Assembly (NCBI GenBank): GCA_020639115.1
Contig: JACKHG010000006.1
Coordinates: 1 to 64,000 of the forward strand
DNA from: Phycisphaerales bacterium
Lineage (GTDB): Bacteria > Planctomycetota > Phycisphaerae > UBA1845
Reading direction: 5' to 3'
DNA length: 64,000 bases
The notes under the pieces are model-generated. The model saw only the letters and a program-made list of their open reading frames with translations, made no database searches and was not told where the DNA came from. The position numbers and the translations under genes were made by a program. Shown here one piece after another: positions 57,577 through 64,000 of this stretch (its first letter is position 1; the number at the start of each line of letters is the position of its first letter).

Positions 57577-60121
57577 CACCCCCGGGCTCCGCCAGGCTGT
57601 CGAGCGTCTGCTGGATCAGCAAGTGGGGAAAACGTAGATCCGTATCGAGCCGCCGCGCCGCTTCCACGCACGCCGCACGGCAATCACCCGCGATCGTCGC
57701 CAGCGCCGTCACGTGGATCAGCTTCTGGCGATGATCCATCAGCGCGTCGTCCACCGCCGCCCGGCACGATTCCGCCTCGCCGCTCAACGCTGCGGCGAAG
57801 ATCCGATCCTCCCGGTCGCCCTCCCGAAGCCGCTCGATCGCCGCAGTCAGTTGCCGCGCCGCAACCTCCTGTTCCCCCTTCAACCGCGCCGACAGGTACA
57901 CCAGCAAGTGCGCTGACGCGCCGGGGGCCTCGGCCACATCCGCCTCCGCCGCGGCAAAGTCGCCGCGCATCGCCTCCGCAGCATAGCGAAAATCCGCAAG
58001 TGTGGCCTTCTCCATCCGCTTCAGATACGTCGGTATGTCGCCGCGCGCGTATGCCCGGTCGGCATCGACGTAGGCGATCCAACTGTCGTGAACCTGCTGC
58101 TCCACGAGCTCCAGCGCCTTGCCAAACTGCTCCAGGCACCGCGCCGCCTCGTCCTCCCGCTTCAGTTGATCGAGAGCATAGATCGTCTCCCGGTACGCCT
58201 GCACGCAGTCGGGATAGGTCGCCCGCATGTCCTCAGCCAGCAACGGCAACGCCTCCTCGAACCGTCGCGCTGCCATCAGCGCATTGCCGCAATTCCCCCG
58301 CACCGCCGCCCGGTCCGGCAACGCCGCAAACGCCTTCACTCCCTCGTCCGCCGCCTCCTCCATACGCCCGCTGGAAAGGTAGTGGCTGCAGAACCACATG
58401 TGCGCCCATCCCGCCGGAGCGCCGGTATCGATCGCCCGCCGACAGTACGCCACCGCCCGCTGCGGATCACGCTCGGCACGGCCCGCCAGGTACAGCAGGT
58501 CCGGATTGTCCGGATCAGCCGCCACCATCGCGGCGTACTTGCGCTCGACCTCTTCATCCCGACCAAGCTGCCCCATCGCCTCCTGGTAAATGCGATGCCA
58601 GTCCACGCGCAGCGGCCGCCGCTCGAGACGCGCCTCCAGGTACGCCGTCACATCCTCGGGTGTCGTCATCCGCATGAGCGTCCACAGCAAGTCCGTCGCC
58701 TGCGGATTGAACGCCAGGTAGCGCTTGATCACGTCCGCCGTTGCGTCCGGGCCAACCGTCTGGTCCACCAGCAGCATGCGTGCGCTGCGGCTCAGCGGTT
58801 GCGACTTGCCCAGCAGGAACAGCCCGTCCTGCGACAGCGTGCCCGAACCGGACGAGGACATCGTGTCGGGAAAGTCCTCGAATGGGCAGTCGATGCCGAC
58901 AAACTTGTGGAGCGCCCGCCCGGTGAAATACTGCTGCTCCGGTGGGTGCCCCCCGTTCTGGCTGTAGAACACCCGCACCCGGTTCACCAGCGCCGCGTGG
59001 TCGGGATTGATCACGAACACCGTCTGCGCGAACGGCCGCGTGAAGAAATTCGAGTGCAGCGTCACCGTCTCCGCCGACAGGGCGTCGGCTGAGTCGAGCA
59101 CCTCGATCGTCACCTCACCCTCGGGCAGCGACGTGTCGAGGATGTAGTTCGGCGGAAGCGAGAAGGTCTCGCCCGCCACCCGAACCTTGTACGGCTGGTC
59201 CACACCGCTCACCAGGAACACCTTCGCGTTCCGCCCCTCAACCCACGCCACCACCCCGTACGCCAGCACCGCCAGCAGCACCACCACCGGCGCCACCTTC
59301 GCAAACTTCCGCGTCGCACCCGCCCGCTTCACCTTGCGGACCACGTCCGCCGGCTTCACCGCCGTGCGCGTGCCCAGCCGCTTCTGCGACGCCTCGCGCA
59401 GCGCGACGAACGTCTTGTCCTCCGCCAACTGCGGCACGAGCGCCTCGCACTGATCGAGCACCGCCAGCGCTCGCTCGTGCTCCCCCTCCGCCTGCCAGCA
59501 TTGCCCCAAAAAGTAGAGGTGGTCCACCCGATCCGGAATGCCCTGGTCGATGATGTGCTGCAGCAGCGGCTCTGCCTCCTCCGGTCGCTTCAAACGCAAA
59601 AGGCAGTGGGCGAGCGCCTCGCGCGTCTCGGCGTCGTCCTCCACCGCCAGCGCCATGTTCAGCACCCGCTCCTCGTCCTCCAACCGGCTGAACGTGTCGT
59701 ACCCGCCCGCCAGCAGACACAGCATCCGCGCGTCGTGCGCAAAGTCCTGCGCCAACTCGTCAGCCACCGTGAGGAACATCGCCTGGTCGCGGTACCCGAT
59801 GCTCGCCCGCAGGCATTCCTCCGCCAGCGTGACGTCGCCCCGCGCCGCCCGGTACGCCTCCAGCGTGGTCCGCGCCCGCTCCTGCGCCACCTGCCAGTCC
59901 TTCAGCGGAAGCACCAGGTGCCGCTTGCAAGACGCGCACTGCTCGATGATCCGCCGCCGCCGCAGCGGAACGATCGGCACCATCAGAAAGACGGCATACA
60001 GCCGCGTGTCGTACGAGGTCAGCGTCGTCGTCGCACCGCATGAGCGGCAGACGCCAACGTGCTCCTCCCGGTTACGCTTGCCGTAGTACCAGGTCCCACA
60101 ACCGTTGACGACGTGTGGCAT
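57560..60121 (-). CDS. Zinc-ribbon/TPR membrane protein
   Basis: An 853-residue protein. The N-terminus has two Cys pairs (VGVCRSCGATT and QCASCKRHLVLPL) forming a zinc ribbon with a hydrophobic stretch between them. Residues about 90-260 and 500-853 contain many TPR-like helices (HLYFLGQCWQAEGEHERALA, DLLYLAGRAERDPQRAVAYC). One strong membrane helix (VAPVVVLLAVLAYGVVAWVE) lies near 285. The start ATG 60121 (MPHVVNGCGTWYYGKRN) is preferred. It overlaps the M48 gene by about 17 bases. Likely a membrane-tethered scaffold for that peptidase. Confidence 0.78.
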   Translation of the reverse strand: MPHVVNGCGTWYYGKRNREEHVGVCRSCGATTTLTSYDTRLYAVFLMVPIVPLRRRRIIEQCASCKRHLVLPLKDWQVAQERARTTLEAYRAARGDVTLAEECLRASIGYRDQAMFLTVADELAQDFAHDARMLCLLAGGYDTFSRLEDEERVLNMALAVEDDAETREALAHCLLRLKRPEEAEPLLQHIIDQGIPDRVDHLYFLGQCWQAEGEHERALAVLDQCEALVPQLAEDKTFVALREASQKRLGTRTAVKPADVVRKVKRAGATRKFAKVAPVVVLLAVLAYGVVAWVEGRNAKVFLVSGVDQPYKVRVAGETFSLPPNYILDTSLPEGEVTIEVLDSADALSAETVTLHSNFFTRPFAQTVFVINPDHAALVNRVRVFYSQNGGHPPEQQYFTGRALHKFVGIDCPFEDFPDTMSSSGSGTLSQDGLFLLGKSQPLSRSARMLLVDQTVGPDATADVIKRYLAFNPQATDLLWTLMRMTTPEDVTAYLEARLERRPLRVDWHRIYQEAMGQLGRDEEVERKYAAMVAADPDNPDLLYLAGRAERDPQRAVAYCRRAIDTGAPAGWAHMWFCSHYLSSGRMEEAADEGVKAFAALPDRAAVRGNCGNALMAARRFEEALPLLAEDMRATYPDCVQAYRETIYALDQLKREDEAARCLEQFGKALELVEQQVHDSWIAYVDADRAYARGDIPTYLKRMEKATLADFRYAAEAMRGDFAAAEADVAEAPGASAHLLVYLSARLKGEQEVAARQLTAAIERLREGDREDRIFAAALSGEAESCRAAVDDALMDHRQKLIHVTALATIAGDCRAACVEAARRLDTDLRFPHLLIQQTLDSLAEPGGDGDAG

Positions 60122-60286
60122 GGCCAGGCCCTCAGAGTTGGCGCAATTCCAGCATGAATCGCTGATCGCAACTCTAGCAACACGGCCTGTGAATTGAAAG
60201 AAATGGACCCCGAAGTGGGACAGCAACGCCGTCCAGGCTGCTCAAGACCGCCGGAAAACCAGTCCGACGTCAACACCAAACAGCCC

Positions 60287-60328
60287 ATTCATCATTCCGC
60301 ATTCATCATTCGCAGTTCCTCATTCCCC
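60287..60328. repeat. Heptanucleotide repeat array, copy 7
   Basis: Units ATTCATC, ATTCCGC, ATTCATC, ATTCGCA, GTTCCTC and ATTCCCC, decaying to the right. The lipoprotein stop codon (60320-60322) lies inside the array, as at copies 1 and 3. Confidence 0.85.
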
Positions 60329-61432
60329 ACCCGTCACCGTCACCTCGCCGCTGAACGCCGAGATGCCCGAGAACCCGATCGGAGCCAGGTCATCGTGCAG
60401 CGTCACCCGCACCGTGTCGCCGCACGCCACGTCCTCGCCCACCACCAGGTACCGCTCGCCGGTCCGCGACACGCTCGCATCGTCGAACCCGATCGCCCCG
60501 GTCCCGTCCCCGCTGAGGATCACGATCCGTTCCGTGTCCTGGTCTTCTGGAGTCTCCGGATCGGGATAGGTGGCTGTGAATTTGAACTGCGTGCCGCAGG
60601 CGAAGTCGCCCGCCGTCACCGCGTCCGGCGGAACCGTCACCACAAACTCCTGCGTGCCGCCCGCGCTCGTCGTCACGTCCATCCGCAGCGTGCCGATCAC
60701 CGCCCCCGTGTTCTGCACCTCGACCGTGATCGTCGTCGGCGTCCCCTCCCCGGTGCCCGGCGGCACGATCGGATCGAACGGCGAACCCTCGCCCGCCGAC
60801 ACGACCGCAGCCGTCCCCATCGTGCTCGAGCCCGTACCCGACTCGTTCTCCGCCACCCGCACGATGATCGTCTGCCCGCACTCGAAGTCGACGCCGCTCA
60901 AAAAGTACCGCTCGCCCGTCTCGCCGACACTCCCCGAGTCGAACGCCCGCGTCCCCGAACCCGCCCCAAAAACGCGGATATCAGTATCGTCCGCGTCGTT
61001 TTTCGCCGTCACCCGGATCCATTCGCCACAGTACGCCGGCCCCTGGCTCGTCGAGTATCCCGGCACCCGCACCGTCGCGTCCGTCGCGTACGCGGCGCTG
61101 TTGCCCAGCGTCCCGCCGGCAGCCGCCGCCGACGCGCCGATCGGATCGAGCACCCCGAAACTCACCCCCGATCCGTCCACCGTCACCACCGGAATCTCCA
61201 CCGCCTGGGAACCCGTCGCCGTGATGTTGTCTCCGTTGGCGTCCAGCGCCTCGACCTGCACGCGCACCGTCGAGTCCGTCGCGTTCTCCACGCGAATGCC
61301 CACCGGCGTCGCGCTGCGGGCGCTCGGCGCAAACAGGTCGCTCGAGCACGCGGCGCTCAACACGCCCACCAGTGCTGCCAGCGCAAAAAGTGCGTAAAAA
61401 CCGCGGCGCGGACGACGGAATCGGATGCTCAT
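60320..61432 (-). CDS. Lipoprotein with two-part beta-sandwich architecture
   Basis: A 370-residue exported lipoprotein: a twin-basic hydrophobic signal ends in the lipobox LSAAC. The mature part carries related blocks, each starting from a ...VGIRVENATDSTVRVQVEAL- or TITVEVQNTGAVIGTLRMDV-type strand, and sharing TGERYFLSGVDFECGQTIIV / TGERYLVVGEDVACGDTVRV. This internal duplication suggests two copies of one beta domain. Cysteines in pairs (EYCGEW-like YCGEW, FECGQ, FACGTQ, VACGD) may form disulfides. No family recognised. ATG 61432 is chosen since the upstream frame lacks a signal peptide. Confidence 0.75.
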   Translation of the reverse strand: MSIRFRRPRRGFYALFALAALVGVLSAACSSDLFAPSARSATPVGIRVENATDSTVRVQVEALDANGDNITATGSQAVEIPVVTVDGSGVSFGVLDPIGASAAAAGGTLGNSAAYATDATVRVPGYSTSQGPAYCGEWIRVTAKNDADDTDIRVFGAGSGTRAFDSGSVGETGERYFLSGVDFECGQTIIVRVAENESGTGSSTMGTAAVVSAGEGSPFDPIVPPGTGEGTPTTITVEVQNTGAVIGTLRMDVTTSAGGTQEFVVTVPPDAVTAGDFACGTQFKFTATYPDPETPEDQDTERIVILSGDGTGAIGFDDASVSRTGERYLVVGEDVACGDTVRVTLHDDLAPIGFSGISAFSGEVTVTGGE

Positions 61433-61608
61433 CGACTTCAAGGCTCCGCTGCAAGGGCGCCCGCCGCGCGGTTGCTCTCCGCGCAGGCTGGCGCCGCCTG
61501 TGAATGCACACCACAGACGCCATCGGCAGTGTTGCGCGGGGCGTTCATGTAAAAACCGACCGCCCCCGCACCCGCGCAGATTTCCGCCGCGCATGCCCGA
61601 TAATCTTC

Positions 61609-61636
61609 TTGCAAACGGTGCTGGGACGACTAGATT
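61609..61636 (+). promoter_or_regulatory. Putative promoter of the parA-like gene
   Basis: TTGCAA (61609-61614), a 16-base spacer and TAGATT (61631-61636). It is in the divergent gap 61433-61785 and would give a leader of about 140 bases. Confidence 0.45.
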
Positions 61637-61656
61637 GAACCCTGCCAGCATTGGTA

Positions 61657-61756
61657 TCCGATATATCTCACGGACGAGAACACATATCGGACGGAGGCGC
61701 CCAGTCGGGAAGCAGGAGGCGAACCCCGCAGGCGCCTTGATACCCGGGTTCGCCTC
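61657..61756 (+). promoter_or_regulatory. Two inverted repeats in the parA-like leader
   Basis: TCCGATAT (61657-61664) pairs with ATATCGGA (61684-61691). GAGGCGAACCC (61716-61726) pairs exactly with GGGTTCGCCTC (61746-61756), 29 bases before the ATG. The first could be an operator, the second an RNA hairpin near the ribosome site. Confidence 0.5.
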
Positions 61757-61785
61757 GCTACGGACGGCAAAGGCTCCCTCCCACC

Positions 61786-63060
61786 ATGAGAACCATCTCG
61801 ATCGCGAACCAGAAGGGCGGATGCGGTAAAACTACGATTGCAATCAACCTGGCAGCCACCCTCGCCCGCGAGGGACGCCGGGCCCTGCTCGTCGATATGG
61901 ACCCCCAGGGCCACTGCGCCCTCGGCCTCGCGGTCCCCGAAGAGCAGATCGACCTCAGCGTGCTCGACTGCCTCCTCGCCCAACGCAAGGGCGAACGCAT
62001 CGACCTCGAACGCATCCGCTGGCAGATCTCGCCCAACCTCGATCTCGCGCCCGCACGCGTCGACCTCTCACGCTTCGAGCTCGATCAACCGGGCGACCGC
62101 TCCGACGTCAACCTCCTCGCCGACATGCTCGCCAGCGTCGCCTCGCGCTACGACTACGCGATCATCGACTGCCCGCCGCACGTCGGCCTGCTCACCCGCA
62201 ACGCCCTCGTCGCCGCCACCGACGTCGTCATCCCGGTGGACACCGGCTACTTCGCGCTGCACGGCCTCACCCAGCAACTCCAGACCATCCAGGACGTCGA
62301 CCGCCGCACCGGCAGCACCCGCTCCGTCCGCGTCCTCGCCAACCAGTACGACATCCGCACCAAGCTCGCCCGCGAGATCCTCTCCGAACTGCGCAAACGC
62401 TTCGGCAGCGTGATGTTCGAAACCATCATCAACTTCAACATCAAGCTCAAGGAGGGCGTCAGCTACGGCCAGCCCATCACCGAGTTCGACCCCAGCAGCA
62501 TGGGCGCTCGTGATTTCCTCAAGCTCGCCCGCGAACTCATGTCGGCGGAGCCGGTCACCACGCCCACCGAAACGATCCTCCAGCAGGCCGAACGCATGGC
62601 GGTCGAGGCCGAAAAACTCCTCGCCACCACCTCGAGCCTGATCAACCGCCAGGGCACCAGCCCCAAGGGCGCGGCGTCCGCGCCCACCGCCGTCGCCGAC
62701 CGGCCCGCCAAGACCGCTCCGCCGGCACCCGCGTCCCACGCCGAAATCGAACGCAAGCTCGAACGCATCTACGGCGTCGTCCAGACGCCGGAAGGCGTCC
62801 TCTTCCGCACCCGCGGCGAAGGCGTCCGCGAGGTCCAGGTCGCCGGCGATTTCAACGACTGGATGCCCCACACCGCGCCCATGCAACGCGTCGGCGGCGA
62901 CTTCGAACTGCTCATGAACCTGCCCACCGGCCGCTACCGCTACCGCATGGTGGTCGACGGCCGCTGGTCGCACGATAGTGCCAATCCCAACGTGGAGACA
63001 AACCAGTACGGCGAGTGGAACTCCGTCGTCGAGGTCCGCCCCCACAACGGCAGCGCATGA
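61786..63060 (+). CDS. ParA-type ATPase fused to a glycogen-binding-like (AMPK-CBM/CBM48) domain
   Basis: A 424-residue protein. Residues 1-250 are a ParA/MinD ATPase: deviant Walker A ANQKGGCGKTTIAINLA, LLVDMDPQGHCALGL, and YAIIDCPPHVGLLTRNALVA. A linker of about 90 residues, Pro/Ala-rich towards its end, follows. Residues 343-420 (VREVQVAGDFNDWMPHTAPM, RYRYRMVVDGRWSHDSANPN) match the AMPK-type glycogen-binding fold: the GDFNDW and YxYxxxVDGxWxxD signatures are clear. No parB gene is nearby. The ATPase may position or respond to glycogen or another glucan, which is inference. Confidence 0.9.
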   Translation: MRTISIANQKGGCGKTTIAINLAATLAREGRRALLVDMDPQGHCALGLAVPEEQIDLSVLDCLLAQRKGERIDLERIRWQISPNLDLAPARVDLSRFELDQPGDRSDVNLLADMLASVASRYDYAIIDCPPHVGLLTRNALVAATDVVIPVDTGYFALHGLTQQLQTIQDVDRRTGSTRSVRVLANQYDIRTKLAREILSELRKRFGSVMFETIINFNIKLKEGVSYGQPITEFDPSSMGARDFLKLARELMSAEPVTTPTETILQQAERMAVEAEKLLATTSSLINRQGTSPKGAASAPTAVADRPAKTAPPAPASHAEIERKLERIYGVVQTPEGVLFRTRGEGVREVQVAGDFNDWMPHTAPMQRVGGDFELLMNLPTGRYRYRMVVDGRWSHDSANPNVETNQYGEWNSVVEVRPHNGSA

Positions 63061-63196
63061 ATCCGACGTCGTCGGCGGGTCGGGGCCGCGACGCCACAAC
63101 GTCGTTCTTTCATTCCTCCTGTCAGCCCCGCGGCGTGCGCGAACGCGTCGCGGGGCTGGTTTCTGCGCCGCAGCCGCCCGCACGAACCGCCCGCCG

Positions 63197-63226
63197 TTGA
63201 CGCCGCAACCGCCCAAGTCGTATCAT
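63197..63226 (+). promoter_or_regulatory. Promoter of the toxin-antitoxin pair
   Basis: TTGACG (63197-63202), an 18-base spacer and TATCAT (63221-63226), followed by the GGAGG ribosome site of the antitoxin gene. Confidence 0.6.
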
Positions 63227-63243
63227 CCTGCGGAGGCTTGACC

Positions 63244-63522
63244 ATGGCGGAACCCGTTATCCATCTCGACGTCGAACTGCAGCGCCGCATCGCCGACCTC
63301 GCCCGGTCCACCGGCGTCTCCCCGGCTGAGTACGTCCGCACCGCCGTCGAGGAACTCGCCGCACGCCGCAACGGCGGCCCGCAGTTGGCCGATTCCTCGG
63401 ACCTGCTGAAATCGATTGCCCGCATCACCGAGGGGCTGCCGGACGAGGAACTCGACAAGCTGCCGTCCGACCTCGCGAAGAACTTCGACCACTACCACTA
63501 CGGTCATCCTCGGGAGGACTGA
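63244..63522 (+). CDS. VapB-like antitoxin
   Basis: A 92-residue protein starting MAEPVIHLDVELQRRIADLA, with a ribbon-helix-helix-like strand and helices at the N-terminus (STGVSPAEYVRTAVEELAAR) and an acidic, flexible C-terminus that would embrace the toxin. ATG 63244 is preceded by GGAGG. It ends immediately before the PIN toxin gene with no gap. Confidence 0.75.
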   Translation: MAEPVIHLDVELQRRIADLARSTGVSPAEYVRTAVEELAARRNGGPQLADSSDLLKSIARITEGLPDEELDKLPSDLAKNFDHYHYGHPRED

Positions 63523-63954
63523 GTGCGCACCGTCTTCGCCGATACCAGCTACCTGATCGCGCTATTCAATCCGAAGGACGAACATCACGCCGTCGCCGTT
63601 CGTCTTGTCGAAGAGCTGTCCCCATTTCATCTGCTCACGTCGGAAGCCGTCCTGACCGAGTTCCTCAACGACTTCAGCGCCCGCGGCGCGGCCCTGCGCA
63701 GCCGGGCAACGCAATGCGTGGAACAACTGCGCCGCAACGGCACACCGAACGCGCGTGCCGCGACCGTGGTCCCCCAAACGCCGGCGATCTTCGCGGAGGC
63801 ATTCTCCATCTACCGCGATCGCCCGGATCAATCCTGGAGCCTGACCGACTGCACGTCATACCGGATCATGGCGCAGTGGGGCGTGCACGAGGCCCTCACC
63901 CACGACCGTCATTTCGAACAGATGGGATTTCGCGCGCTGCTGCGCGCCAGGTGA
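63523..63954 (+). CDS. PIN-domain toxin (VapC-like ribonuclease)
   Basis: A 143-residue PIN nuclease. The acidic metal-binding residues are Asp7 (VFADTSYLIALFN), Glu46 (VLTEFLNDF), Asp109 (SWSLTDCTSY) and Asp128 (ALTHDRHFEQMGF). The GTG start follows the antitoxin stop directly. VapC toxins cleave tRNA or rRNA. The operon appears intact. Confidence 0.9.
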   Translation: MRTVFADTSYLIALFNPKDEHHAVAVRLVEELSPFHLLTSEAVLTEFLNDFSARGAALRSRATQCVEQLRRNGTPNARAATVVPQTPAIFAEAFSIYRDRPDQSWSLTDCTSYRIMAQWGVHEALTHDRHFEQMGFRALLRAR

Positions 63955-64000
63955 TGGGCAGAGCCGCGGCGCTACCTACCCCGCCAGCCACGCCGGACCA

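Noticed and set aside
61786..63060. Chromosome partition locus / replication origin
   Set aside because: The ParA-type protein is not followed by parB, no DnaA-box cluster or AT-rich unwinding region was noticed, and the CBM fusion suggests another role.

Overview
The window is GC-rich chromosomal DNA from a bacterium that is probably a member of the Planctomycetota, perhaps a Phycisphaerae-like lineage. The main pointers are a surface protein ending in a dockerin-like tail of the GDCDFDDDVDLVDY type, strong G/C preference at third codon positions, and short degenerate tandem repeats between genes. This assignment is inference; no rRNA, tRNA, CRISPR array, prophage or insertion sequence was seen.

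Layout. 2-1756: end of a modular secreted protein. 1884-4038: nicotinate/nicotinamide salvage (pncB-pncA). 4220-5285: DUF433 antitoxin with a toxin stub, then a frameshifted TauE/SafE pseudogene. 5443-11588: a compact eight-gene block (radical SAM enzyme, small protein, Ycf46-type AAA ATPase, DUF1257/Ycf35-like protein, DUF2997 protein, zinc-ribbon membrane protein with a signal-peptidase-I fold that seems to lack its catalytic dyad, TPR protein, PilT-like ATPase). This is the best candidate for an undescribed system. 11723-15963: pyrC, then a Trk/Ktr potassium uptake pair. 16119-18032: secreted endonuclease I with two lamin-tail-like modules. 18130-24318 (minus): MscS channel with a cyclic-nucleotide domain, threonine aldolase, response regulator and a disrupted hybrid histidine kinase. 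24928-30257 (minus): DUF89 phosphatase, HAD hydrolase, radical SAM protein and TolC-type protein, interrupted by two plus-strand micro-ORFs.

30508-41290 (plus) is mainly housekeeping: phosphomannomutase with an extra cysteine-rich N-terminus, an inactive/active M16 peptidase pair, chorismate mutase-prephenate dehydrogenase, an AMMECR1 protein, coaE and rho. 41431-45940 is an arsenic locus (arsR, ArsP-type permease, ArsE/F/G-like genes, ACR3) whose content points to organoarsenicals as well as arsenite. 46188-55650 is a full kdp locus (kdpFABC, an outer-membrane-type protein, a 35-residue membrane peptide, kdpD, kdpE). 55687-61432 (minus): M48 peptidase overlapping a large zinc-ribbon/TPR membrane protein, and a lipoprotein. 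61786-63060: ParA-type ATPase fused to a glycogen-binding-like domain. 63244-63954: a VapBC-type toxin-antitoxin pair.

Two themes cross these regions. First, potassium and osmotic control appears three times (Trk/Ktr, Kdp with its sensor pair, and a nucleotide-binding MscS channel). Second, a heptanucleotide repeat (ATTCATC, ATTCGTC, ATTCCGC) occurs at seven intergenic sites, often starting at the stop codon of a gene; at one site, after rho, it folds into a textbook intrinsic terminator.
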